A DNA stretch of 64,000 nt from contig NZ_JPVO01000040.1 of NCBI RefSeq assembly GCF_000772955.1, forward strand, positions 21,186-85,185, given 5' to 3'. Below, in pieces: positions 17,857 to 26,484 of the stretch. The notes below the pieces were generated by a model. The model did not search any database. It had not been told where the DNA came from and was given only the letters and a program-made list of their open reading frames with translations. Both the position numbers and the translations under genes were made by a program. This stretch comes from Ureibacillus sinduriensis BLB-1 = JCM 15800. GTDB taxonomy: Bacteria; Bacillota; Bacilli; Bacillales_A; Planococcaceae. The first letter of the stretch is position 1; every line of letters begins with the position of its first letter.

Positions 17857-19068
17857 ATGGATGTGCTTGATTTTTTAGATAAGTTAGATGATATCACTGT
17901 TTTATTCGAACCAATTTATAGTGCGGATGAACATGTCATCGTTGCATACGAAGTAATCGGGCAGCTTAAAGTAAATGAGGAATCGCTTAATGTGCTTGAT
18001 TTTACATATGATGAAGCCATACCAATCGATATCCGAACGGATGTCGAGCATGCCCTTGTCAAAAAAGCGATTCAACTAGCAAAAGAAAATATTTCCCGAA
18101 ATCATGTCAGACTTTATCTTCCGTGCAATCCTAATTTATTAATGGAGGATTTTGGCGATCGGTACTTCCAAATGTTAAAGGATATTTTGGGCGAAGAGTT
18201 ATTGCGATATATCTACCTTGTCATTCCTGAACATAAATTTCAAGGGGAGATAGAACAGCTGCAGCACCCGATCCGCTATATCAAAACTTACGGGGTTAAA
18301 GTCGCGTTAGATCAAATAGGGTCTGAAAGTAATCTAGATCAAATTTTAATGTTCGAACCGGCTACATTAAAAATTAATGTAAGCCAATTAAACTATAATG
18401 CATGGGGAGCACAAAACCATGTCTTTACAACAATTCAATCGTTGGCAGTGAAAATTGGTGCAGCTTTGATGTTCGACAACATCCAGACAGATTATCAGCT
18501 ACACCATGCCTGGAAAAGCGGGGCAAGATTTTTTAAAGGGGTATACCTACAAAAACCGGCGGCTGACTTCATTCCCAAAGATACATTGAAGGATCGTTTT
18601 CGAAATGAATGTAAGCAATTTATTGCTGCTGAGAAAAGATTGCTTGAAAGTAAATTTGCAGAAATGAAGAGTTTGGGCAAGAAAATTACCTCCATAGTGG
18701 AAATTACCAAGCCAGATGCCAATAATATCGATAAACTCCTTCAATTGGCCAATCATCTAAAAGATTTTGCCTTCCGTTTTTATATTTGCAATGAAGAGGG
18801 CTTTCAAATTTCCCCCAATATTGTTCGGCATAAAGGAAAGTGGGATGTTGAAGAGTGTGCGGTAGGGAAAAACTGGAGTTGGAGACCATATTTCTTGTTC
18901 AACATTATCAAAATACGAAATACCGAAAAAGGAAATTTGTCAGATGTCTATAGTGATATTGAAACCGGCGAGCTGACTCGAACTTTTTCGATGGCATTAA
19001 AGGATCACGAATACCTATTTGTGGACATTAACTACGATTACTTATATGAGCATAATATTGTGAATTGA
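17857..19068 (+). CDS. ykuI: EAL-domain protein, YkuI-like
   Basis: A 404-residue cytoplasmic protein matching B. subtilis YkuI from end to end. An EAL domain fills residues 1-250, followed by the YkuI C-terminal PAS-like domain (FRFYICNEEGFQISPN to KNWSWRPYFLFNII). The EAL signature reads YEVIGQ rather than EALLR, as in YkuI (YEVLGR). YkuI binds c-di-GMP but is reported to be inactive or nearly so, so this is probably a c-di-GMP receptor rather than a phosphodiesterase. The start ATG 17857 has GGGGG 8 bp upstream; an ATG at 17842 sits over that site. It is monocistronic. The nearby GGDEF gene is broken. Confidence 0.9.
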   Translation: MDVLDFLDKLDDITVLFEPIYSADEHVIVAYEVIGQLKVNEESLNVLDFTYDEAIPIDIRTDVEHALVKKAIQLAKENISRNHVRLYLPCNPNLLMEDFGDRYFQMLKDILGEELLRYIYLVIPEHKFQGEIEQLQHPIRYIKTYGVKVALDQIGSESNLDQILMFEPATLKINVSQLNYNAWGAQNHVFTTIQSLAVKIGAALMFDNIQTDYQLHHAWKSGARFFKGVYLQKPAADFIPKDTLKDRFRNECKQFIAAEKRLLESKFAEMKSLGKKITSIVEITKPDANNIDKLLQLANHLKDFAFRFYICNEEGFQISPNIVRHKGKWDVEECAVGKNWSWRPYFLFNIIKIRNTEKGNLSDVYSDIETGELTRTFSMALKDHEYLFVDINYDYLYEHNIVN

Positions 19069-19096
19069 TTTTGAAAAGTTAGTTAGAGCAAGGTTT

Positions 19097-19127
19097 CCAG
19101 GGTACGCAATTTTTTGTGTACCTCATT
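19097..19127 (+). terminator. Probable terminator after ykuI
   Basis: GGGTACGC and GTGTACCT pair across an AATTTTTT loop, followed by CATTTTTTA. The stem is short. Confidence 0.55.
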
Positions 19128-19494
19128 TTTTATCCCAAAAATCGAGAGCATATGAGATTTACTGAAGCTGCTGGTATTTTGAGCTTGAGTGAATTGGAAC
19201 GCATACATTACATAAGACATACGGCTATCAGGTATATTAATCTACATTGGAATAGTAAAAGACGATTTAAATGCATATCAAGGCAAAATAGGATTCGTTT
19301 TTTAAAGATAAGGGAAAATTTAATGGATTATATAATAAAAATGATCTAACTGAAAAAAGACATGTAAGAATTGAAAATAAATATCAATTATTATGATTAA
19401 TTATATACTTTGTGATTATAATTGTAGTATTGTATAGAAAATAAACATATATTATGATAAATTTTGATGAAAATATAAAAGTGGTGGTGGTAAT
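19128..19494. other. Intergenic region before the Fic gene
   Basis: An open frame of 77 codons ends at 19349 but has no binding site and no recognisable content, so I do not call it a gene. The region is very AT-rich. GTGGTGGTGG just before 19495 provides the ribosome binding site for the Fic gene. Confidence 0.4.
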
Positions 19495-20715
19495 ATGGAT
19501 CATTTATATAAAGTCTTTAGAAAATTGGATGGTGCAAATTATGAAAAAGAATATGTAAATCGAATTCAATTTCCAACTACTGTAAATGTGAATCTTAAGA
19601 TAAAACCGATGAATAATAATAATCAATATGAACTTTACTATCTTCCAAGTAAAAAAATTCATACTTTAATAGCGAACATTTATCAAAATGATAATGAAAT
19701 TAAGTCTTATATTGAAAAACTCCCGGAAGTAGCAAAACAAAAGTTTATTTTGGAAACTATTGCAGATGAGTTGCTAAATACGAATGAAATCGAAGGGGTA
19801 CGCAGTACTAGAGAAGAAATTGTTAGAAGTGTTAAAAATATCGCTTCACAAACACCCACTAAAGATCGTTTCAGTAGTATGGTACATTCTTATATGAAAT
19901 TAAGTTACGACGAGTTAACAAAATTAAAAGACGCACCTGATGTAAGAAAAATATACGACTTACTATTAGAAGAAGAAATTAATAATGAGGATTTACCTGA
20001 TGGAGAAATATTCAGGGCGGAAAATTGTGAGGTATTAAGAAAAAGTGGTACACAAAAGGTCATTCATAAAGGAGTATTTCCTGAAAGTAAAATTATCGAA
20101 AAAATTAATGAATTGATAGTGTACCTAAATAATGAAACGGATGAAAGTCTGCTAATAAGAGTTGCAATAACTCATTATTATTTTGGATATATCCATCCTT
20201 TTTATGACGGAAACGGAAGATGCTCACGTTTTATAAGTAGTATGTACTTAAAAGAAGAATTTTCATCCTTAACAGCTGTTTCTCTTTCAAAAGGATGTAA
20301 TGCCCAAAAAAATAAGTATCTTGAAGCCTTTGATGTAACTAATAAAGTAATTAACAGAGGAGAACTGAATTTCTTTATTGAAACTTTCTTAGAAATACTT
20401 AAGGAATCCCAAGAAGATGTAATCGCACAACTTAAAGAGAAAGAATATATTTTGGATAATTTCTACGAATTATTGATTAATGATAAATATTTCGACGGAA
20501 AACAAAAATACGTTTTGGATATTTTCTTTGTTTTGGGTCAGGATACTTTATTTTCATCCGAAAAAGGGTTATCAGTATCGGATTTATCTAAAATATTTAA
20601 GTTAAGTGAACAAACTATTAGGAAAGTATTGAAAGATTTAGAAGCTCATGATAAAATTGACGATTACGGAAAGAAACCCAAACTGTATTTTATCAGCGAC
20701 AAATATTTTGAATAA
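19495..20715 (+). CDS. Fic family protein (class II, self-inhibited)
   Basis: A 406-residue Fic enzyme. The catalytic motif HPFYDGNGR starts at His234. An N-terminal inhibitory helix carries TNEIEG (Thr96, Glu100, Gly101), matching the [S/T]xxxE[G/N] rule for class II Fic proteins, in which the Glu blocks productive ATP binding. The C-terminal ~70 residues look like a winged helix (VSDLSKIFKLSEQTIRKVLKDLEAH). Fic proteins usually transfer AMP to target proteins; the target here is unknown, and a DNA-binding tail suggests autoregulation or a transcription-linked target. No antitoxin gene is adjacent. The gene is more AT-rich than its neighbours and stands alone, which hints at acquisition by transfer. 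Confidence 0.9.
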   Translation: MDHLYKVFRKLDGANYEKEYVNRIQFPTTVNVNLKIKPMNNNNQYELYYLPSKKIHTLIANIYQNDNEIKSYIEKLPEVAKQKFILETIADELLNTNEIEGVRSTREEIVRSVKNIASQTPTKDRFSSMVHSYMKLSYDELTKLKDAPDVRKIYDLLLEEEINNEDLPDGEIFRAENCEVLRKSGTQKVIHKGVFPESKIIEKINELIVYLNNETDESLLIRVAITHYYFGYIHPFYDGNGRCSRFISSMYLKEEFSSLTAVSLSKGCNAQKNKYLEAFDVTNKVINRGELNFFIETFLEILKESQEDVIAQLKEKEYILDNFYELLINDKYFDGKQKYVLDIFFVLGQDTLFSSEKGLSVSDLSKIFKLSEQTIRKVLKDLEAHDKIDDYGKKPKLYFISDKYFE

Positions 20716-20741
20716 TTAGCCTTTCTTTAAAGAAATTTGAT

Positions 20742-20788
20742 GGACTTCAAGCAGAACGCAAATAATGCGTTTTGTTTGAAGTCCTTTT
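20742..20788 (+). terminator. Strong terminator after the Fic gene
   Basis: GGACTTCAAGCAGAACGCA and TGCGTTTTGTTTGAAGTCC form a long stem around AATAA, followed by TTTT. Confidence 0.85.
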
Positions 20789-20816
20789 CATTTTTTTGAA
20801 AGAATTTGTATGTTTC

Positions 20817-20985
20817 ATGAAACAAGGAAACAATAAAGTGGAAGTACCTTATCCTCTTTTGCCTTTGCCTCGGCTTTCGCTTGTGCCTCAGCTTTATCAG
20901 CTTCACGTGACCCCTTTTCCTCTGGGCTTCAGCTATGGATAGGAATCTTTTTCATCTTAATGAGCTTACATGTTGAATTAATGAG
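20817..20985 (-). other. Possible gene remnant, Lys/Ala/Glu-rich
   Basis: On the minus strand a frame reads MKKIPIHS, a TGA stop, then SPEEKGSREADKAEAQ and AKAEAKAKEDK before diverging to a stop near 20818. The repetitive charged stretch looks like a coiled-coil or linker piece of a once longer protein. No intact gene can be supported. The rest of the gap up to 21135 shows nothing. Confidence 0.3.
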
Positions 20986-21159
20986 TTGCCGAATTCAGCA
21001 AGCTGTGCCATGGAAGTTATTGTTAAAGTGTGAAGGCCCGCCCACATATTTGAAAAACTAATTTTTTCAAAAGTATGTTATGTAAAGAGTAATAGAAACA
21101 TAAAATACTAGGTGTAATTACCATGAACGAAAAAGGGAGGAAATGAGATTCAAATACAT

Positions 21160-22437
21160 GTGGTCCAGCCTGGACAGTCTCTTTTTGGTATCGCACAAGC
21201 CTATAGCACAACAACCGAAAGAATCATCGAAGCGAACCAAATTGAAAATCCGCAGCGTTTAGTCATTGGGCAAGCATTAGTGATTCCGATTACTGGTAGT
21301 TTTTATTGGGTGCAACAAGGAGACACGCTCTCCGCTATTGCTCAACGTTTCGGGTTAAGCGCAAACACGTTAGCCCAAATCAATGGCATTAATACCAACT
21401 CACCGTTAGCTGTGGGCACAAGGCTCTACATCCCGCCGATGCAAAAACGTAATGCAGAAGTAAATATTTATATCGAACCAACGGGTAATTCCGTTAGTCA
21501 GGAATTATTGGATGAAGCAAGGAATGTAGGGCGATATTTAACGTATTTGGCACCTTTTAGCTATGAAGCAAGAAGAGATGGAAGTCTTGACCCGCTTCCA
21601 GTCGAAGGGATACCTGAAGTGGCAGAGCAAGCAGGGGTATCTTTAATGATGGTAGTGTCCAATCTAGAAAATGGCCAATTCAGTGGTGAATTAGGTAGAG
21701 CTATTTTGCAAAGCACGGCTGTCCAGGATGTATTGCTTGAAAACATTGTAGAGGAAGCGCGAAGGATTGGCAGTGTATCAGATATTCACTTTGATTTTGA
21801 ATTTCTTCCTGGGGACCAAAGGCAAGCCTACAATAACTTCTTAAGAAGAGCTGTCAATTATTTGCACGGAGAAGATTTCCTCGTATCGACAGCACTCGCG
21901 CCAAAAACAAGCGCCGAGCAGGCCGGACAATGGTATGAAGCGCATGATTATAGAGCGCACGGAGAAATAGTTGATTTTTCTGTACTGATGACATATGAGT
22001 GGGGTTACTCAGGGGGGCCGCCAATGCCGGTATCGCCAATACCGCAGGTTGAAGAGGTGATTCAATATGCCTTAACAGAAATGCCTGCAAATAAAATAAT
22101 GATGGGTCAAAACTTATATGGCTACGATTGGACGCTTCCGTTTGTTCAGGGGGGGCAATATGCAAGAGCTGTCAGTCCTCAAAGGGCGATTGAGATTGCC
22201 CAAACAAATAACGCCGTGATTGAATATGACTATACGGCACAGGCCCCACATTTTAACTATGTTGATAATGAAGGAAAAGCACATAAAGTATGGTTTGAGG
22301 ATGCAAGGTCGATTCAGGCGAAATTTAATCTGATGAAAAGATTGAACTTGCGGGGGATCAGTTACTGGAAGCTTGGATTCCCATTCCCGCAAAACTGGCT
22401 GTTGATTGGTGAGAATTTCAATGTGGTGAAGCATTAA
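21160..22437 (+). CDS. sleL: LysM-GH18 spore cortex hydrolase, SleL/YaaH-like
   Basis: Two N-terminal LysM repeats (about residues 1-42 and 46-92) bind peptidoglycan, and a GH18 domain fills the rest. The catalytic motif DIHFDFE begins at D208 and ends with the acid Glu214. The 425-residue length matches SleL/YaaH, N-acetylglucosaminidases that trim cortex fragments during spore germination. The coordinates use the first conventional start, GTG 21160. The frame extends upstream through an ATT at 21148, preceded 7 bp earlier by GGGAGG (21135-21140). That start would give MQIHVVQPGQS, the complete first strand of LysM1 as in relatives, so ATT may be the real start. A terminator follows. Confidence 0.86.
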   Translation: MVQPGQSLFGIAQAYSTTTERIIEANQIENPQRLVIGQALVIPITGSFYWVQQGDTLSAIAQRFGLSANTLAQINGINTNSPLAVGTRLYIPPMQKRNAEVNIYIEPTGNSVSQELLDEARNVGRYLTYLAPFSYEARRDGSLDPLPVEGIPEVAEQAGVSLMMVVSNLENGQFSGELGRAILQSTAVQDVLLENIVEEARRIGSVSDIHFDFEFLPGDQRQAYNNFLRRAVNYLHGEDFLVSTALAPKTSAEQAGQWYEAHDYRAHGEIVDFSVLMTYEWGYSGGPPMPVSPIPQVEEVIQYALTEMPANKIMMGQNLYGYDWTLPFVQGGQYARAVSPQRAIEIAQTNNAVIEYDYTAQAPHFNYVDNEGKAHKVWFEDARSIQAKFNLMKRLNLRGISYWKLGFPFPQNWLLIGENFNVVKH

Positions 22438-22480
22438 TATAAAGTTACTGAAATTATAAATATAATAAATAGACTATATG

Positions 22481-22516
22481 AAAAGGGCGGTTTAGCAAAA
22501 TAAGCTGCCCTTTTTT
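22481..22516 (+). terminator. Terminator after sleL
   Basis: AAAAGGGC and GCCCTTTT form the base of a hairpin with an imperfect upper stem, followed by T-runs. Confidence 0.75.
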
Positions 22517-22627
22517 ATGTAAAAGGTCATTTTCCGATGAAAAAAGCGAAGGAAAAAAATATTTTCTATTTTTTATTTCCAATATTTATCATACAATATT
22601 TGGTATAAGTAAGATAGGAGGGATATT

Positions 22628-24859
22628 TTGGTAAAGTTTAATAAGGTTGGGATTCCCATTTTAACGGTTGCGATGTCCTTAGGAATCATGTCTGTTGGGA
22701 ATGCTCAAACAATGGAAAAACCAACGGCGGATAATTTACAAATTGAAGTAGCAAAAACGGACAATGTCATTTCAAAAAACGAAGTGGTAAAAAAGTTTAA
22801 GGAACTTTTCCCGAATAAATTTGATGTCCTCACAACGGATGACTTTTATTTGAGTACTGGCCGTTATTATCCGGAAGATGAGACCGTTCGATACGATCTA
22901 AGCTTTACAAAATTGGTGCAAGGCAAAGAATTATACGGAAGTGCCACTTTTAAAGGGGACAACCTGGAATTAGAAAGCTTCCATTTTGAACCCGTTAACA
23001 AAACAGATGCACTTTTCCCGGCTAAAATAACGAAGGAAGATGCGCAAAAAATTGCACAGGAATTTATAAAGAAATATTCGGGGTCAAAACAATTCCACTT
23101 GGATAAGAGTAACAATCTCTATTACTACTACTATTCAAATCAGTTATTAACAGAGCCTATCCAATATTATTTCTCGTTTATCGGCACAGAAAATAATATC
23201 GAGATAGCCGACCAAAGAATAGAAGTAGTCGTCCTTGGGAATGGGGATGTTGTTCAATATAATCAATATCAAGCAAGCGGCTGGAAAGGTTCATTTGAAA
23301 AAGCGGAGAATCTATTAAGTGAAAAAGAGGTTTTGAGTAAAATAAAGGAAAACATAAATTTGCAATTACAATATCAAGTAAATTACGATTTCCGAACAGA
23401 CAAACCTGACGTACAACTCGTCTATGCACCTGTAACCCAATATTCCGGTGTCAATGCAAAAAATGGGTTATGGTATACGAATAATGGCTTTAAGGACAAT
23501 CTGCCGAACAACGAAAAGGTGGAAAGAATAGTACAACAACCATTAAAACCGAGGCATGATTCCATTACTGTCGAAGATGCAAAAGAAATCGCTAAAAAAT
23601 TGCTGACAATTGATTCGGAAGAGATTAAATTGAGATTTGATAGTATAGAAGAGAGAACTAATTATGATGGGAAAGCCGTTATCAGCGTTAACTATTCCTA
23701 TGAATATGGGAATAGCGGTTATGGGACAAGCATTGAGCTAGATAAACAAACAGGGGAAATTATTCAATACCACAATTTGAAAAATGAAGTTTTAAGGCAA
23801 CTTGGGCAAAAACCCGATGATGCCAAGAAATTAACCAGTGATGAAGCTTTGGTGAAGGCCCTTGGTTACTTAAAAGAATGGCTGCCTTCTTCTTTGCATA
23901 ATTATAGCAAGCCTATTTCACAACCATATTCAGATGAAGATTCCGGTGTATATAACTTCACATTCCCCAAAATCGTTAATGGAATTGTTGTAGCAGGAAG
24001 CGATACTAGTGTGGGCATTAATTTTGATGGGTCATTAAATAGTGTTAATGTCAATGCGCCACAAATAGAGGAATGGCCAACGACAGATGGAATTCTATCG
24101 AAGGAAGAAGCGGAAAAGATGTTTGCAGCTTCTCTTAGCCTGAAGCTTCAGTATGTAAAAGAGAACGTTTCAGAGGAAACGGATCATTACTCGCTAGTCT
24201 ATAATCCGGTTTATAATGAGAAGTCCTCCACTTCGATAGACGCAACTAGCGGCGAGTGGACAAGCATGTTTGGTGGGAGGGAATATCCTATCGTTACAGA
24301 TGATACAGCAGAGGAAGAGTTAAACTACTTAATCCAAAATAATATACTAGAAATTGATGAAAGTACCTTTAATGCCGATTCGCCAGTAACGAGAGGGGAA
24401 GCACTGAAAGTCCTTCTTAAATCAATCTCCTATATTTATGAAAGGGACTACCCTCAACAAGAAGAGTCTCACCAAACTTTCGAGGATGTTGGCCGCGATC
24501 ATCAATATTACCATATAGTGGAGCGTGCCGTGAAAATGGGTATTTTGGATACCGGGAACAATAAATTTATGTCTTCTGAAAGCATTACCCGTGAAGAGTT
24601 GGCCGTATGGTATATAAGAGCTCTTGGCCTGGAACAAGCTGCAAAACATCGTGATGCTTATCAACTAAAAGGCATAAAAGATGCAGAGGATGTAACTTAT
24701 ACGGGCTATGTTGCACTTGCAGATGCCATTGGTATTTTGCCTTCACAAAATGGGTTATTCAATCCAAAAAAAGCGGTAACTTATTCTGAACTTGCAGTAT
24801 CAACGATTCAATTAGCGCATAAAGTCTACGAAAATGGTAACGCATATAGATATTATTGA
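22628..24859 (+). CDS. Secreted YcdB/YcdC-repeat protein with SLH domains
   Basis: An exported 743-residue protein. The signal peptide runs to about GNAQT (residue 28). The body has repeated PepSY-like/YcdB units, each with a KITKEDAQKIAQEFIKKY-type helix and a beta-rich part; starts are visible near residues 50, 135, 315, 400 and 490. The last ~180 residues carry S-layer homology motifs (SPVTRGEALKVLL, SITREELAVWYIRALGL, KAVTYSELAVSTIQL), which anchor proteins to pyruvylated cell-wall polymer. The function of YcdB domains is unknown; a protease-inhibitor or surface role is plausible. The start is a TTG 5 bp after GGAGGG. Monocistronic. Confidence 0.85.
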   Translation: MVKFNKVGIPILTVAMSLGIMSVGNAQTMEKPTADNLQIEVAKTDNVISKNEVVKKFKELFPNKFDVLTTDDFYLSTGRYYPEDETVRYDLSFTKLVQGKELYGSATFKGDNLELESFHFEPVNKTDALFPAKITKEDAQKIAQEFIKKYSGSKQFHLDKSNNLYYYYYSNQLLTEPIQYYFSFIGTENNIEIADQRIEVVVLGNGDVVQYNQYQASGWKGSFEKAENLLSEKEVLSKIKENINLQLQYQVNYDFRTDKPDVQLVYAPVTQYSGVNAKNGLWYTNNGFKDNLPNNEKVERIVQQPLKPRHDSITVEDAKEIAKKLLTIDSEEIKLRFDSIEERTNYDGKAVISVNYSYEYGNSGYGTSIELDKQTGEIIQYHNLKNEVLRQLGQKPDDAKKLTSDEALVKALGYLKEWLPSSLHNYSKPISQPYSDEDSGVYNFTFPKIVNGIVVAGSDTSVGINFDGSLNSVNVNAPQIEEWPTTDGILSKEEAEKMFAASLSLKLQYVKENVSEETDHYSLVYNPVYNEKSSTSIDATSGEWTSMFGGREYPIVTDDTAEEELNYLIQNNILEIDESTFNADSPVTRGEALKVLLKSISYIYERDYPQQEESHQTFEDVGRDHQYYHIVERAVKMGILDTGNNKFMSSESITREELAVWYIRALGLEQAAKHRDAYQLKGIKDAEDVTYTGYVALADAIGILPSQNGLFNPKKAVTYSELAVSTIQLAHKVYENGNAYRYY

Positions 24860-24865
24860 TTTAAA

Positions 24866-24903
24866 ATCCGGAGCTGGCATATTGGGTTATGTCAGCCCTT
24901 TTC
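24866..24903 (+). terminator. Terminator after the SLH protein gene
   Basis: GGAGCTGGCATA and TATGTCAGCCC pair imperfectly, followed by TTTTCC. Confidence 0.65.
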
Positions 24904-25076
24904 CATGTTCCCGAAAAATTTTGCATGCATTCCATAAAAATATCACCATCATTTTTAAATAACTTAACAAAAATTGGGTACATGAAGAACGGTACCTTTT
25001 TAATTTAGTGCAACTTATAGTTCTTACCATATGTGGATAAAATAAGACGGATAGAATAAATTTGAGGGTGAATATA

Positions 25077-25553
25077 ATGAAAAATAGAAGAAGCAGCCAA
25101 GATGAGCCATTTAATTTTTGGTCCGGCATATTGTTTGGAATAGGTTTAGTTACGTTTATTGATGAAGTTATATTTCATCAACTTCTGCATTGGCACCATT
25201 TCTATGATAAATCAACAACAAGTATGGGACTTATTTCGGACGGAGTTCTTCACGCCTTTAGTTGGTTTGCCACTGTTTTAGCACTTTTTATGTTGGCAGA
25301 CATTCGAAAAAGGAATGTCTGGGATAAAAGAAGTTGGGTAGGAGCCTTGATCTTAGGTGCAGGAGCATTCCAGTTATTTGATGGCATCATAAACCATAAA
25401 CTTCTTCGTGTGCATCAAATACGTTATGATGTGGACGTTTTACCCTACGATATCGTATGGAATGTCACTGCAGGACTCATGATTGTCATTGGATTGGCTA
25501 TTTTAGTAAAGAAAAAGTCCAGTGAGCCAATGAAAAAAGCGGGTGAACTATAA
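25077..25553 (+). CDS. DUF2243 family membrane protein
   Basis: A 158-residue membrane protein with four predicted helices. The conserved DUF2243 features are FIDEVIFHQLLHWHHFYD in the first loop, the DGVLHAF segment opening helix 2, and LFDGIINHKLLRVHQIR, which is rich in His and Asp that could bind metal. The function is unknown. The gene ends directly at the TTG start of a CtaG-like gene, and this pairing suggests a role with cytochrome oxidase assembly or copper handling. The ATG at 25077 is preceded by GAGGGTG; an upstream TTG at 25062 lacks a site. Confidence 0.85.
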   Translation: MKNRRSSQDEPFNFWSGILFGIGLVTFIDEVIFHQLLHWHHFYDKSTTSMGLISDGVLHAFSWFATVLALFMLADIRKRNVWDKRSWVGALILGAGAFQLFDGIINHKLLRVHQIRYDVDVLPYDIVWNVTAGLMIVIGLAILVKKKSSEPMKKAGEL

Positions 25554-26444
25554 TTGCATAATCACGAAGTCGAAGTTGGCATTAGCAGTTTTCTCAATCT
25601 GTTGCTATTTGCCGTCCCGCCAGTTCTCATTATCGGTTATATGGCGATGGTATATCGTACGAATAAAAAATACAGGAAATGGCCAGGAATTCGGATTACT
25701 TTTTGGGTAATCGGTGTGCTGACTGTCGCCTTGGCAGTCGCGGGGCCGATTGCTGAACAAGCACATGCGAGTTTTACAGCTCATATGGCGATCCATCTGT
25801 TGTTAGGGATGTTAGGGCCGTTATTTTTAGTTCTTTCCACCCCAATGAAACTTCTCTTAAGAAGTGTTCCGATTGCGATGGGAAGATTTATCGGAAAAAT
25901 ATTGAAAAACACTTATATCAGGTGGATTACTCATCCAATTATCGCAGCATTATTAAATTTTGGGGGACTGTGGATTCTTTATGGAACCAATTTATATATT
26001 TTGATGCATTCATCCAGTCTGCTTTACTTCTTCGTACATGTCCATGTATTTCTGGCAGGGTATGTGTTTACTCTTTCCATGATTTATATGGAAGTGACCG
26101 TTCACCGGACGAGCTTTCGGCTCAGGGCTATCGTATTAATCTTGGCAATGGCGTCCCACAGTATTTTATCGAAATGGATATATGCAAATCCACCAACCGG
26201 CGTTGAAACTTCCGATGCACAGCGTGGTGGGATGCTCATGTATTACGGTGGGGACGCGATTGATTTGATTCTTGTCATTATATTATGTTATCAATATTTC
26301 AGTGGAAGAAATAATCTGCAGGAAGTATGGAAGCATGAAGCTAAAAATGCAAGTAAAAGTACAAGCATAGCAAAAACAATTCTATTCCCAAATAACAAAG
26401 CAATGGCAAATAATCAATTCACCAACAAGAATCCCCACAAATAA
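25554..26444 (+). CDS. ctaG: CtaG-type cytochrome oxidase assembly protein
   Basis: A polytopic protein of 296 residues with about seven helices, of the caa3_CtaG family. Conserved His-rich positions include SFTAHMAIHLLLGMLGP and YFFVHVHVFLAGY. In B. subtilis CtaG is needed for active caa3 oxidase, probably through delivery of copper to the CuA/CuB sites. Here it is separate from the cta structural genes and forms a two-gene operon with DUF2243. The start is TTG, 0 bp after the upstream stop, with GCGGGTGAAC as the site. The last ~40 residues are a charged Lys/Asn-rich cytoplasmic tail. Confidence 0.82.
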   Translation: MHNHEVEVGISSFLNLLLFAVPPVLIIGYMAMVYRTNKKYRKWPGIRITFWVIGVLTVALAVAGPIAEQAHASFTAHMAIHLLLGMLGPLFLVLSTPMKLLLRSVPIAMGRFIGKILKNTYIRWITHPIIAALLNFGGLWILYGTNLYILMHSSSLLYFFVHVHVFLAGYVFTLSMIYMEVTVHRTSFRLRAIVLILAMASHSILSKWIYANPPTGVETSDAQRGGMLMYYGGDAIDLILVIILCYQYFSGRNNLQEVWKHEAKNASKSTSIAKTILFPNNKAMANNQFTNKNPHK

Positions 26445-26446
26445 AA

Positions 26447-26484
26447 ATAGGGAGGCAAGACTTTCAGCTACACTCCCTATCTTT
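26447..26484. terminator. Bidirectional terminator between ctaG and ligD
   Basis: ATAGGGAG (26447-26454) pairs perfectly with CTCCCTAT (26473-26480). T-rich sequence lies on both sides, and the ligD stop is inside the stem. Confidence 0.75.

Noticed and set aside
19116..19349. Open frame of 77 codons between ykuI and the Fic gene
   Set aside because: No ribosome binding site, no recognisable sequence, and it starts inside the ykuI terminator.
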